64,000 nucleotides of DNA from Astragalus membranaceus (Eukaryota > Streptophyta > Magnoliopsida > Fabales > Fabaceae). Below are positions 34,271 to 47,931 of the stretch, piece after piece. A program made the translations under genes and the position numbers. Where the stretch lies: contig CM076846.1 in assembly GCA_039519185.1 (NCBI GenBank), positions 155,482,406-155,546,405 of the forward strand, in the 5' to 3' direction. The notes beneath the pieces were generated by a model, which was not told where the DNA came from, did not search any database, and saw nothing but the letters and a program-made list of their open reading frames with translations. The stretch's first letter is position 1. Every line of letters begins with the position of its first letter.

Positions 34271-37200
34271 ACGATCGCGTTACGTGGTATGATAAGTACT
34301 CAAATCAAAATTCAAATTTTGAAAGTTTAGTACTATAAAAACTAAGTTAACAAAGCATTAAAAATTAATTTCACATCTCGATGAGTATATTGTATTTCTA
34401 TTCTAAGATAAGACGAAAACTAATCTTATTGTATTTGACCCATCACTAAGTGTTGTCCCTTCAAGAAGCATCCATAAGCACAAGGATTGATCCGTGAAGA
34501 ACATATCAGATACAACTAATTACGATGGTTTTCTCTCTTCTCTTCCATAAGTCAACATAAGTCAAGAAGTCAGTGATATTTAGCATTTAGTACTCGGTAT
34601 GTAAAGTAAGATATAGTATGATGCTATTTCATTGAATTCTTGCCCTTTTCCTGCACAATACACAAAATATCCAACCAAAGAACACAATTGACTTGTTATA
34701 AAAGTAGGAAAGCTGGAACAACTAATGACACTGCGCATACTGAGGGTATGTCAAAGAGTAGTGTTTGTTTCAATGAAATAAATTTTGGTAACAAATTTAA
34801 ATAAAAAAACAGTTAAACATAGAAAGTCAGTTGTGGAGCCTGAAACACATGGTATTGATTGAAATAACATCAATACTGAAATTTAACATAGATAGTGTCA
34901 AGGAAGCAAAAAAGCCAGTTGCAGATAAAGTCTCAGATAATGGAACCATAGTAAAAGAAGTTTGGTTAAACAGCTGGATTCACCCTAATCCCAAAACAAC
35001 TAACATTTTTACAACATATTACACCAAGAAACTAAAATAGTAAATTCAACATTTGTAGCAGAAGATGAACTACACCCTAATGACTTCTTGTCCATGATTT
35101 TCTTGCTTTTGGTAGATGAGAGTTGTGGAGTTCCAAAGTGTTGAGTGTTGGCTGTCTCTTAGCTGGAGTAATAGATTCAGTTCCAAAGTGTTGTGTGTCC
35201 AGAAGATTTGTAATTAGTAAAAAATTAGACAAAGAATCACAGCCAAAATCAAATAATAATGAGATGAGTTGATAGAGCATCAACAAAACAATCCCATACC
35301 CTCCAAATCAAAAGTTAAAAATGAAAATACAAAGAGTGCAATATAATATTTTGGTTCGCGTGGAAGAAACTGGAAATTCTCTCATAAGTCATTGACTAAC
35401 GATTATGCCATAAAAACATGTTTTGATTTCCAGATGAGCTCACTTCTTAATTACAACAGTATCATATTTAGTCTCTTGAATCCTTAATATGAAAACAATC
35501 ATTAGCCTTTTGGTTTAGAGTATTAATTGCTCATAGTAAATTTTGACCAACAGAATTAAACAAAATCTTAAGGCTATACCAATTACCACAATAAAGGCTG
35601 GGCCTAAAACTAAAACAATGTTGTGAACTTATTGTCTATTTAAATAGTAGTATGCCGCTTTGCTAAGTTGCTACATAACTGATTTCAATGAAGAAACAAA
35701 AGATTAATATAGATTTTGCTGAGTTGAGCTGAGCTGCAGTATATGTAGACAGCTGAACCACGATTAAAAAATATATTTACACCACAAATGAATGGCAAGA
35801 CTTAACAGAAGAAGCAGGTGCATTGCTGAACCAAAAGCCACTGTTGAAATTGAGAAGTAAATATTGTGCAAAAGGTCTATGTACCAATTAAATATCAGAC
35901 TTACATTTGAGTTCTTTGTCAAGTGCTGTTAGAATAGCGACACGTTGTATTTCCACCAATAGGCAAGTCAAAGCTCCTCTAGATTCTATTGTTCTCGACC
36001 CCACCAACCAAATAGAAGAAATGGGTCATAGAAGACCTTCCTTGCATTGAAAGAGAAGAAAAAAATTTGGTAAATATTGTCAACATCCAGAAAGCATGAA
36101 AAACTCAAAAGTAAGAAATCAAAAACTAAAGCAAGAAAGAGAAACATAAAGGTGAAACCATAAAGTTCAAGAGAAACATAATTCACACTAAGTTCATGCT
36201 TTACTGTCAAGATTTAAACAAACCATTTTAAAAGCTCACATTTTAAATTGCTTTGAACAAACCAAATAAATCATATTTCTAAGTACATGTGTGCCAACTT
36301 AAAGTTCTAATAAAAATAAGTTATAATAGCAAACACCTTGTTACGTGGTATGAAATCAATCATTAGTTAAGGACAACCACCCGTGCATTAAAATGGGCCA
36401 TCACCATTAGTAGCTCTCTTGATGCATCCGAATATTAGCTCTGATATTCTAAGAGCTTAGGCGTATGAAATCAATCACCCGTGCATATGAGCCCACTACA
36501 TAGTTGTATCATTAGAACAATCTCCCATACATTAGAACAAATGTTGGGCCCTTTACTAAAGCAACATATATGTACCCAAAGAAATTTAGCTCCAAACATT
36601 TTTCATGCTCCCACGCCAAACCACAAAGAGCAGAGAAAATTAAAACGAAGAAGAAACTTCACATTGTTTATATCATAAAAAAAGACTGACATGGGACCAT
36701 AATGTCAAAACAGAACTCAGGGATCAAGAGTACCAACTACTATCTATTCAACATCAAAGAAGCTATATGAGAAAAAGAAAATGTTGTAAATGACTAAAGA
36801 ATCTTATCTTAAAACTAATAAAACTAAAGAATGAGTAGAACTAATCACAAAATAATGTGCAATTGATTTGCTGAATTGAAAATAATGATGCAAGTTAAGT
36901 GCACATTGATCGAAATCTAACAATTTTCATCTTTCATAGCACCGGGCAATCAAACTGAGACAATCATAGCCAAATTCCAAAGCAATCAGTCCCATGGAGT
37001 CAAACTTAAATGGAGTAAATAAACTAAAGATATAAAACAGCATAGAAAACACTATGACCACACCATCAATTCCTTTTCACAACAGCCCAATATTTTTTGA
37101 AAAAAATTGAGGCTTGTTAATCAAATGAGCCAACTATGAAACTTCTAAGTTTCTTGTCTATAGACTTCAAAAAAGGTCCTGACCATGTTGATAAACAAAA

Positions 37201-37695
37201 GGCCCAAAATCTTGAGTCCCAACATTGATTGCCTTAACGCCACCACCTTTAAATTCCACAATAGCCATGCCACCAATAATCTTAGTTATAAGATCATACA
37301 TAAGACATATCACTGCAAAGATATACCAGAATTAGAAATTCTGAATAGAAAATAAAGTCAGGTAAAGTAACCATAATTAATTGGATGTAAATAGTAAATA
37401 CCATACTTGATTTGTATGTAGTTACTATTAACAAACAATCCTTGCCTCACTTTGAAGATAAGCTTAAAAAAGTAAGGGGTATGCTCTTGTTTGATATGTT
37501 AGAATTTACTATGGGAACCCAAACCAATATTAGTATTGTTTCTAGTTACTTTGAACATGGAAAAACTTGTACCATCAGCATAAGGGAACTTTCCAACAAA
37601 AGGAACCTGTTATCTCAGAATACATTATTCTCATATACTTAGAATGCATTAACACAATCAATGTCTCTTGCTGCCAGCACATAGCCACTGGATTA
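34271..37695. other. AT-rich region, possible Helitron body
   Basis: No gene recognised. The phrase GTTACGTGGTATGA occurs at about 34279 and 36341, and CACCCGTGCAT near 36380 and 36476, so pieces of the terminal sequence recur inside. Confidence 0.4.
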
Positions 37696-37903
37696 AACAA
37701 ATCCAAAAAAGGGCAATTGTTCCACTTTAGCAACTGCAGAAGATTATGACTTTAAAATAATAAACTCATGTATACCTTTGCATAGTAGAGTGTATGACTA
37801 ACAAATCCAAAAAAGGGCAATTGTTCCACTTTAGCAACTGCAGAAGATTATGACTTTAAAATAATAAACTCATGTATACCTTTGCATAGTAGAGTGTATG
37901 ACT
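37696..37903 (+). repeat. 104-bp tandem repeat
   Basis: Two copies of a 104-bp unit starting AACAAATCCAAAAAAGGGC at 37696 and 37800. A third copy at 39977 starts the second copy of the large duplication. Confidence 0.9.
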
Positions 37904-40900
37904 ATGTATTCAACCTAAATTGACTATGAATAGCATCCTTTGCATTGAATCCCTGTCGCAACCACCGCGATCGCCACTTCCCATCGTTGCAACCTTGATT
38001 TTAAAATCTATCTATCATGAAAAGCATTTACTAATTTGCCAGCTCTAAGTTCTAAAAAAATCAGTAAAACAAAAGACGGGACTAAATATATTTATCAGTT
38101 AAATCCCAGAATCAAATTTTAGCAATATATAAATCACAAAAGTGCAGAAATTTCAATAGATCCTATATGAATGACCAAAAATGATCAAAATCCTCAAGTA
38201 TCCAAAAAAAGCAATTCATATTTAAAATGCCAAGTCCCTCCACGTGGAATAGGGAGCTTGTTACTGACTAATCTAGCAAATACCACCAGCTGAAAGATTG
38301 AAGAGAAAACTGAAGAGTAACAATAAAAATTGAAGAGAAAACTGGGGAATATACTTTACTCATACGTGGGAAATAAAAGAAGCTACAAAGCTACCTTGTA
38401 AACTTGTGTACCCGTGGCCATATATTTGGGAGCAACTCAGCCATATGTACCCATTCCTTTGATTTTTATATATCAAATCTGAAAAGTAAAAGTCTTGTTC
38501 CTGAAAAAAAAGAACAACAGTAAAATGTCTAAGGAATTAATATGAACTACACATGTTGAAATGCAAAAATGGAATCACAATTAGATGAGAGTAGAATAAT
38601 CCAGAGTAGAATTCATTATTGAGATAGGTTGCAGGCAAAATAATCATTTTCTTAGCAGTAAATACTAAATACAGAAAATATTAGTTGAGAACACAATTTG
38701 TAGAATGGAATTGAACTTGATAAGGGTTATTTAGGATAGAGTTGATTGATTTCTAAAATAAAGTGATTTTAAGTTGATATGATGTAGTCAGCTTGACACT
38801 GACCCCAAATTTATTGTTGGATACTACTACTTTGGCCAATGAAATTTGTTTAAGAGCAATATACCTGTAGAATTATGAAGCTATCCTATCACATCCTTGT
38901 ATAAAACAACATTTTCATTAAGCTTACAATGAACTTATTTCATTAAGCTTCAACTCGGAGCTTCTCCAGCACGATTTTGGCAAGAAAGAAAACACCACCA
39001 ACAACAACATCACCAACAAAACTCAAACTAAGAAACACCAAACAGAAAAACAAACAAAATGAAGATTGTAATGAGAAAATTAAAATAAAATTGTTGAAAA
39101 ATTATGGTGAAAATACCTTGAATCAAAATCCAAATTCTGATCATGAAACCATATGTTTTGAAGCTATCCTATAACATCCTGTCTGGCAAAACTTTGAAGC
39201 CAATATTGTTGAAGCTCCTGAAACATGAAATACGCCAAATTGAAACCGTAAAACCAATAAACCAACAAAGTCAAAGTAAAGAGGAGTTTGCACGTATTGA
39301 AGAAGAGGGGTTTAGGGTTTGGATCGAAATCAATCCCAAAATTGTGTGTAAAACCAAAACAAAACCTATTAACACCAAAACATATCAAGATTAGCTTTAG
39401 TGGAAAACTATTGAAGAATCGGTCTTCCCTTTCTTCTTGCTTTCCCGTTTTTCTGTTTGCCCAATGGAAGTGAGAGAGAGAAAAATGGTGAGGGAAAGGG
39501 TGGGTTTCGAAATTTGAGGGCTGGGTTTTTGAAACCCTAGGTTCCAAAAATGAAGAAGAATAGAGGAAGAAAATTAGTGCGTCTCCGGATTGAACAAAAA
39601 AATTGAAATAGAGAAAAAGAGAAAAGAAAGAAAGGTGAAGTTGAAGTGTCAAAAAAAAGTTTGAAAGAAGAGAAGATGAGAAGAAAATGAAAAGTAAAAG
39701 AGAGTGGAGAAGATGAGAGATGGATCGAGAGTTTGGAGAAGATGAGGAAAAAAGAGAGGAAGAAGAAGGGGGAGTGAATCGTGAAGTGAGAGGAAAAATT
39801 GTGAGGGATTTTTTTTTTGTTTTAATGAGTTGTGAGTGATTTGAAGTAAAATTACAATTATAACCCTTTGGTGAGTAAAAAAATGTGAACAAAAAACAGG
39901 TGTCATTTAGTGGGGGAGTCTATTGTTGGTAAATCAATTATGGTTTGTTGGTAAACCCATAGTAGAGTGTATGACTAACAAATCCAAAAAAGGGCAATTG
40001 TTCCACTTTAGCAACTGCAGAAGATTATGACTTTAAAATAATAAACTCATGTATACCTTTGCATAGTAGAGTGTATGACTATGTATTCAACCTAAATTGA
40101 CTATGAATAGCATCCTTTGCATTGAATCCCTGTCGCAACCACCGCGATCGCCACTTCCCATCGTTGCAACCTTGATTTTAAAATCTATCTATCATGAAAA
40201 GCATTTACTAATTTGCCAGCTCTAAGTTCTAAAAAAATCAGTAAAACAAAAGACGGGACTAAATATATTTATCAGTTAAATCCCAGAATCAAATTTTAGC
40301 AATATATAAATCACAAAAGTGCAGAAATTTCAATAGATCCTATATGAATGACCAAAAATGATCAAAATCCTCAAGTATCCAAAAAAAGCAATTCATATTT
40401 AAAATGCCAAGTCCCTCCACGTGGAATAGGGAGCTTGTTACTGACTAATCTAGCAAATACCACCAGCTGAAAGATTGAAGAGAAAACTGAAGAGTAACAA
40501 TAAAAATTGAAGAGAAAACTGGGGAATATACTTTACTCATACGTGGGAAATAAAAGAAGCTACAAAGCTACCTTGTAAACTTGTGTACCCGTGGCCATAT
40601 ATTTGGGAGCAACTCAGCCATATGTACCCATTCCTTTGATTTTTATATATCAAATCTGAAAAGTAAAAGTCTTGTTCCTGAAAAAAAAAGAACAACAGTA
40701 AAATGTCTAAGGAATTAATATGAACTACACATGTTGAAATGCAAAAATGGAATCACAATTAGATGAGAGTAGAATAATCCAGAGTAGAATTCATTATTGA
40801 GATAGGTTGCAGGCAAAATAATCATTTTCTTAGCAGTAAATACTAAATACAGAAAATATTAGTTGAGAACACAATTTGTAGAATGGAATTGAACTTGATA

Positions 40901-42131
40901 AGGGTTATTTAGGATAGAGTTGATTGATTTCTAAAATAAAGTGATTTTAAGTTGATATGATGTAGTCAGCTTGACACTGACCCCAAATTTATTGTTGGAT
41001 ACTACTACTTTGGCCAATGAAATTTGTTTAAGAGCAATATACCTGTAGAATTATGAAGCTATCCTATCACATCCTTGTATAAAACAACATTTTCATTAAG
41101 CTTACAATGAACTTATTTCATTAAGCTTCAACTCGGAGCTTCTCCAGCACGATTTTGGCAAGAAAGAAAACACCACCAACAACAACATCACCAACAAAAC
41201 TCAAACTAAGAAACACCAAACAGAAAAACAAACAAAATGAAGATTGTAATGAGAAAATTAAAATAAAATTGTTGAAAAATTATGGTGAAAATACCTTGAA
41301 TCAAAATCCAAATTCTGATCATGAAACCATATGTTTTGAAGCTATCCTATAACATCCTGTCTGGCAAAACTTTGAAGCCAATATTGTTGAAGCTCCTGAA
41401 ACATGAAATACGCCAAATTGAAACCGTAAAACCAATAAACCAACAAAGTCAAAGTAAAGAGGAGTTTGCACGTATTGAAGAAGAGGGGTTTAGGGTTTGG
41501 ATCGAAATCAATCCCAAAATTGTGTGTAAAACCAAAACAAAACCTATTAACACCAAAACATATCAAGATTAGCTTTAGTGGAAAACTATTGAAGAATCGG
41601 TCTTCCCTTTCTTCTTGCTTTCCCGTTTTTCTGTTTGCCCAATGGAAGTGAGAGAGAGAAAAATGGTGAGGGAAAGGGTGGGTTTCGAAATTTGAGGGCT
41701 GGGTTTTTGAAACCCTAGGTTCCAAAAATGAAGAAGAATAGAGGAAGAAAATTAGTGCGTCTCCGGATTGAACAAAAAAATTGAAATAGAGAAAAAGAGA
41801 AAAGAAAGAAAGGTGAAGTTGAAGTGTCAAAAAAAAGTTTGAAAGAAGAGAAGATGAGAAGAAAATGAAAAGTAAAAGAGAGTGGAGAAGATGAGAGATG
41901 GATCGAGAGTTTGGAGAAGATGAGGAAAAAAGAGAGGAAGAAGAAGGGGGAGTGAATCGTGAAGTGAGAGGAAAAATTGTGAGGGATTTTTTTTTTGTTT
42001 TAATGAGTTGTGAGTGATTTGAAGTAAAATTACAATTATAACCCTTTGGTGAGTAAAAAAATGTGAACAAAAAACAGGTGTCATTTAGTGGGGGAGTCTA
42101 TTGTTGGTAAATCAATTGTGGTTTATTGGTA
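37781..42131 (+). repeat. 2.18 kb tandem duplication, nearly identical
   Basis: Copies at 37781-39957 and 39958-about 42131. The offset is 2177 bp, becoming 2178 after a one-base A-run difference (about 38511 against 40681). I saw only a few substitutions, at the far end. Each copy contains a CT-rich, leader-like stretch on the minus strand (about 39400-39890) with an AACCCTAGGTT-type phrase, but no conserved protein. A shorter internal duplication, AGGATGTxATAGGATAGCTTC (minus strand), occurs within each copy. Confidence 0.9.
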
Positions 42132-42672
42132 TTAATAGATATTAGATCACAAAGTTTGAATAAAGTTGGGTATTTTTAATCCAAAAAAATATTTATACTA
42201 TTTAAAATAGGTGAATTAAAAATTTAAGCATGGAATAAACAAAATAAATAATATTTAATTGAGAGTAGTTGTGAGACCTATTTGTAGTTTTTAAGAAGTT
42301 TGTCATTGAAGTAAAAAAGAGGCAAGTTGCTTTAAAATGATGTGGAAGTAGTGGGGCCCAAACAAGAAATTAGGCGGAGATCATCGATGGAGATGCTTTT
42401 AAAACCAAACTCACCGGTTATAATCCATGCTAAACTGGTTTTTAACACTATGTGACTCGTGCACCTATGAAAATCCACCTGAATTTCTTTTTTGACTTCA
42501 GATTAAGCGAGTTGCAGTCGGCTGAGTTTTAATCCACCGCATTCAATTGCACAAATCCCCCAACTTTAGTCAACATAGACAATGAACGTCGACCAACTAT
42601 TACTTATGAAATGGATTTTGCTGATAATTATCTGCTCAGTTTGTGTCACACACAAAGACATTTTTATTGTTA
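42132..42672. other. AT-rich sequence, no gene
   Basis: Unique sequence between the duplication and a MITE. Nothing recognised. Confidence 0.45.
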
Positions 42673-42957
42673 AGCTTAAATATGTTTTAGGCCCCTGCAA
42701 ATATAGGGTGTTTTGGTTTAAGCCCCTGCAAAATTTTTTTTTTGTTAAAAGCCCTTGCAAAATGAAATATTTTGTTATAAGCCCTTCTCAACATATCCAG
42801 CAATCATAGCATTCCATGTTAAGGCTAACATTTTAGTCATAGAAGGGCTTATAACAAAATATGTCATTTTGCAAGGGCTTTTAACAAATTTTTTTTTTTG
42901 CAGGGGCTTAAACCAAAACACCCTATATTTGCAGGGGCCTAAAACATATTTAAGCCT
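42673..42957. mobile_element. foldback MITE, AGGCTTAAATATG family
   Basis: Arms of about 110 bp: AGCTTAAATATGTTTTAGGC and the following CCCTGCAAATATAGGG are mirrored at the right end (GGGGCCTAAAACATATTTAA). The 8-bp duplication TATTGTTA is exact (42665-42672 and 42958-42965). This terminus is common in legume genomes. 285 bp, non-coding. Confidence 0.85.
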
Positions 42958-43603
42958 TATTGTTATTGAAAAAAAGTAACTGCAGCTGACTTTAATTCAG
43001 GACATTTGGTCAGTAATTTATTTTATATCTTTGTAAATATGTGTGTGATCCGCCTTTTTAACTAACATTTTTTTTAAATTATAGGCCATTCCTTTTTTGG
43101 TATTTGAAATCGATATATCTGGAAAATGTTGACAGATATAACCAGAATCTTTGTGGGTTAACAGGCGGATGGACTTCATTTGCTTGAAGCAAAGTAGCTT
43201 GCTGTTAACAGTTTCATTAAACTTAGTTTTCCACTTATGGGCATCATTTTATTTGATCTGTATTGATTTTCCATTAAATCACGAATTTTAATTTCAAGTT
43301 GTCTTTAGTTCATGTAACCTTCTATTTAGTGTTTTATAAATAATGTACCCTCTTTTATTAGAATTTGCAATTTATATATTGATATTTCTACCTTATTATA
43401 ATTGATAGTTTTAATGTTAATATTCATTTTTTAAGTAAATTTGTTTCTTGGTATTTACATTCTTTATTAGTTGGTTGAGAAATTTTTATGATGACCATTA
43501 TGATAATTTTCATATTGGTTGACATATGTTTTCTACAAATTAACAAAATAAAGTATACTCAATTATATATATATGATTTTAGCTATATGTTAAATCTACT
43601 TAA

Positions 43604-43632
43604 CTCGTGCATTGCACGGGTGCATGGTCTAG
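43604..43632 (+). mobile_element. Helitron-like 3' terminus, plus strand
   Basis: Hairpin CTCGTGC/GCACGGG with a 3-nt loop, spacer TGCATGGT, then CTAG followed by T. It has the same plan as the terminus at 34242, in the opposite orientation. The body would extend leftward. Confidence 0.55.
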
Positions 43633-43639
43633 TTTATAC

Positions 43640-43892
43640 ATAAATCCGTAATGCATTTTTTCATTTTGCATTCCAAATTTATATATTAATACTTAAATCC
43701 GTAATGCATTTTTTCATTTTTTTATACCGGATTTATGTACTAATATATAAATTCATAGTGTATTTTTCATTCCGGATTTATATATTACTACATAAATATG
43801 TAATGTATTCTAGTAAGGGTAAAATTGGAATAAAATAAAAATGTGGGGGTATATGGTATATGGGTGGGGGTACAAAAAATAAGTGCCCCCTC
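43640..43892. repeat. repeat array ending in a MULE-like terminus
   Basis: Degenerate units with CATTCCGGATTTATxTATTA and AAATCCGTAATGCATTTT, then GGGGGTATATGGTATATGGG and the terminus GTACAAAAAATAAGTGCCCC. The terminal block is the complement of the pattern seen at the ends of the PMD-bearing element at 24882. Confidence 0.55.
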
Positions 43893-44167
43893 ATTATACG
43901 AGATTGATACAACTTTTTCCAGCCCAACTAATTGGCCCCACCAAGTAAACGGCTAGGCGTTGGGTTTTGGTCCAAGAGCTTCTTTCTGACTGTTTGACAA
44001 CTGACAAGCCTTTCATTTTTAAGTGAATAATAATTAAATACACCCCCATTTTTAATTATTACACCCATGTCCGAAAATATATTTTTGAATGGCATAATTT
44101 ATCTGAAAATAAAACTTTCGGATGATAGATCAATAAGCTTTCAGAAATATATTTCTCGTCGGGTATA

Positions 44168-44360
44168 TTTTTTTTGGATAATCTAGGTATCCTCTGCGCG
44201 CAACTGCAGAACTAATTCCTCGAGTCGGGTAGGATCACAATGGGCGACAAAGCTCCCCCTCAAGAGATTTAACACGGTTGCATGCCTAAAGCTGGATCGG
44301 AACCCAGGACATTGGTTAAGCAGAAAGAGACCCCAACCATCTCATCCAAATGCTCTTGGA
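44168..44360 (-). mobile_element. possible tRNA-derived SINE
   Basis: The minus strand has a B-box-like GGGTTCCGATCC and ends in CCAAAAAAAA. No clear target duplication was found, so this is tentative. Confidence 0.4.
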
Positions 44361-45082
44361 TTTTCTAAACAATATTGTCACATAGTATTCTAATTGTTTT
44401 ACGAAAATAGTTTTCTGAATTCCTTCAAACTATAATATGTAATGAGTCCCACATCGGGTGGACCAAGCCCGGTGTGAGAGCTTGGTTGGGTAAACCTCCA
44501 CTTATAACCATGGTTTTAGGTGGAGTTAGGCTTAACTGGCGTGAGTCAGTTAGATGACCTTGATAAGTAAAATTTCTACTTTCAACTTGAGGTTTTAAGC
44601 CATATAATTGCCGCTGATGCCATATTTAGTTTTGGTAGTTGACTACTATGAATCCGAATCAAAGTCTGCATGTCAATTGTCAATATTCATCATCAAAATA
44701 CTATTAGGAAAAAACAAACAGAAATATAGTTCAAGACTCAAGCTACTTACGTTACGCGTACAAGTAATTAAGTCCCCATCGGTAAAAGAGGAATGAAACA
44801 CGGCTAAATGTGGGGATTGATTTGGACTGCTGCTGCAAACAAAAATGCCAGAGAGGTGTGTTTACAACTGAAGAAACCTTTGATGTTATTTTTGATAGGC
44901 CAACGCTGCTTCAATTTGTCTTCTTGATATGATAGTTACCATGATCCATGTTACCCCAACGAGACACCATTCAATTAAATTATAGTACTCAACTTATTGT
45001 ATTGTATTGTAGCAAGTAGCAACACAAAATGTAAATACCCAACTTGGGAGTTTGACTTTTCTGGTTCAAAAAACAAAAAATC

Positions 45083-45140
<58 letters not shown>

Positions 45141-45569
45141 GATTTTGTATATTAAGTCTTGAATCCTTTATTTTCAAAACTCCGTGCTCATGCTTTGATA
45201 AAAGCGTCTATCAATTATGTCATGGGGGCAAAAAATTAGTCTAATATATTTTAGAAAAATATAAATCAACATTTATAAAACATATAATTTCATGATAAAA
45301 AAGAGCAAAGACTCACCCTTGTGACAAAAAATAAAAACTTATTTGGTCATTGAGAAATAAAAATATCAATTTATTCTTCAAATATCAGTTAAATTAGTCA
45401 TTTTAGAATAATTTTATGGATATTTTAGTCCCTCAAAAAATTAGTTTGACTAATATTTGAGTTTTTAATGACCAAATTAGTAATTTTCATTTCCTAGAGA
45501 AAAAATACGTTTCTATTTTTTGTAAACAATTTTTTTGAGTCATTACTCTTTAAAAACCAAAATACTTAG
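44361..45569. other. unassigned, with LTR-like promoter phrase and (TA)n
   Basis: Contains AGTCCCACATCGGGTGGACC near 44448, a phrase often found at LTR or gene promoters, and a (TA)n run at 45089-45139. No gene. Confidence 0.4.
45089..45139. repeat. (TA)n microsatellite
   Basis: TA dinucleotide run of about 50 bp. Confidence 0.95.
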
Positions 45570-45804
45570 GGTATGTTTGGGAGGGGGTTTTGGGAGGGGA
45601 GGGGAAGGCTTAGAAAAGATTAGTCTATATTTTAATATGTATTTGAGATTTTAAAAAAGTAAAAAAATAACATGATAGATAACAATATAATAATTTTAGT
45701 CACACTTCATTTATGCTTATTGACATTTTATAGCTTACTCAGTTTAGAATTTAAAAATAAGTCATCCCCTCCCTTCTCCTCGCAAAACCCCTCCCAAACA
45801 TACC
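45570..45804. mobile_element. MITE with GGTATGTTTGGGAGG termini
   Basis: The left end GGTATGTTTGGGAGGGGGTT continues into TTGGGAGGGGAGGGGA; the right end is its complement, ending CTCCCAAACATACC. About 235 bp. The target duplication is not clear, so the superfamily is left open. Confidence 0.7.
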
Positions 45805-46019
45805 TTTAAGCTTTTCATTGTGTATAGCTTATGGGGGCAACCTCTATTTTTTTATGAGGGCAAAATAATTTGTATCATGTATAACTAGCTAAAATATTTT
45901 TAGTTTGTGGGGGCAATTGACCCCACACTATGTAGTGTGGATCTGCCACTGAGTTTGAGGCGGTATATGCAACTTTCTGTTGATCATGACCACCTTACAC
46001 ATTAGAAATACATTTGTTC

Positions 46020-46350
46020 TGTACCTTATCTCAAGATCGGAATTCGATCAAAGACAGTCGGTAGTGTATTCTTGACCAACACGTTTCTCGTAGCTCCAAT
46101 CTCGGAACGGGGGTACTTGCAAAGACACTCTGACGCTCAAGTCAGTAGAGTCAAGTCAATTGCAAGTATTTTGTATGAAAGTATGCGTACCTTGTAAAAT
46201 AGTGTTAACACCTATTTATAGGTGTTAGGGTGATGTTAACTCACCAACGCGGAACCCTCCGATTTGTAACTGACAAATTGTGGTCATTGGATGAGTAACG
46301 GTACATTAATGATATTGGGCCTCAACACCGCAGCCCATAACAGGTCCGAG
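46020..46350 (-). repeat. LTR-like remnant, minus strand
   Basis: On the minus strand CCTATAAATAGGTGTTAACA is followed by GACTTGAGCGTCAGAGTGTC and TTTGCAAGTACCCCCG, an arrangement (TATA, then R/U5) common in plant LTRs. No LTR ends or coding domains found. Confidence 0.4.
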
Positions 46351-47931
46351 ACTTCTAGCCCAATCAGGAACAACATTTATCCATGTCAGCCATTATGCAC
46401 GTCATTGGAAAAAAATGGAAATAACATGGTGGGCCATTGTGGGACATACATTGTTTAAAGAAGGAGGCAAATGTGGCCCATGGGCTATTCAAGTGTCTCT
46501 TCGTAAGAGAGTGAAGAATGGACTAACGTGAGCGTCATGTTAGTTTGTCATGGTCGTCCCGTATATATATTTGCTAGCTAAATTATATCTTTAGTTTTTT
46601 CAGATTTTGGTTTTGTCCTTTGTAATAAATTTCGAACTTGTATTAACAATAGTGTTTCAATGAAATGATTTGGGTCTCTTCTAACTTAATTCCTGAGGTT
46701 TTGGGGGTCGAATCCAGACTTGCAAATGGAGCGGTGTTAGAACATCCGAGAGACAGATTTGCCGTCAATTCTGATCCTACCCAATTCAAAGCTCAAGCGA
46801 CCCACCTCAAACTCCAAACGCCAGAAGTGAAAAGACTATATGCGTCATTAGCTGTCGCTCATTGTTCTTCGCACAACAGTGTAATATAGTAAATACTAAA
46901 AAACAAAGAGAGAAAACCATGAAAACAATAAAAACTATACAAATAGAAAATGATGGAAATCAGTGAGCGGGATTAGCTCCACAGTCAACACTGCCTCCTC
47001 ACCAACCTAATTAACCGTCACTTTGATCACTTTATTATTAGGATCAACGCTTTCATCATTATCTCTATGTTTAACAGTGATAATAGGGATGTTACTCAAC
47101 TGAGGTTACTTAACTTTTGGCTTACATTATAAACTTCTCTCTTCATAATCAAAATGAATACTTAAGAAATCAGGTAGCTAAAAAACCAAGGGCGGGTGAC
47201 AGTTTGCGAGAATAATAACCAGTAATTGCTTCATTTGTGATAATAATATTTTAAAATGTAGGGACCAACTTACTATTGCTTTTTTTTTGGTTATTAAAAT
47301 ATTCTACTAACAAATACTTTTTTGTTAGTAATATTTTATTAACAATCTATTATTTTTATTTTTATTTTTTTGACAAAAGAATAGTTATTTTATTATATAT
47401 TACTAATCAATACTTTATTTTTTTGACTGGTTAATTAATACTTTATTAAGATGCGGAACAACAACTGGTTAAAATGGGAGTGATAACTTGGTCTTTCCCT
47501 AAGACAATTTTTAACTCCTCGATTTGGTCCGTGAGATAATTACAAAACTATACCTTTAAGACATTATTGAAATTTAAAAAAACTATACCTATATAGAGAT
47601 TCTCTTTCACGTTCTCTGTCTTTTTTTTCAAAGTATCTCTTGAGCCAACAAATTAAACCTAGAGGCAAAACCACATTTAGATGATCTTTGTTGGTTTAAT
47701 TTCTTTTATTTACTATGACAATGATAATCAAGAGGCAAGATATTATCAATTATTTAAGGAATGAGTATTTTTTGGTAAAGCTCATTGTTTGGTTAAGAAA
47801 ATAAAACTTTAATTACAATGCTTTTGTGAGAGAGAGAGAGAGAGAGCAACAGAAGATTTACCTCATAGATTGTCCCCAAATTTCTCAATAAAATATAGGT
47901 TAATTTAATGTGTTTTAATATAGGCTAAATT
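46351..47931. other. unassigned AT-rich sequence
   Basis: No gene recognised. A short (GA)n run lies at about 47827-47846. Confidence 0.4.

Noticed and set aside
39164..39892. 242-codon minus-strand frame, repeated at 41342-42070
   Set aside because: Phe/Ser/Leu-rich translation of a CT-rich stretch with no domain. It occurs twice only because of the tandem duplication.
46665..46889. 74-codon frame
   Set aside because: No domain, no promoter or splice context; lies beside an LTR-like remnant.
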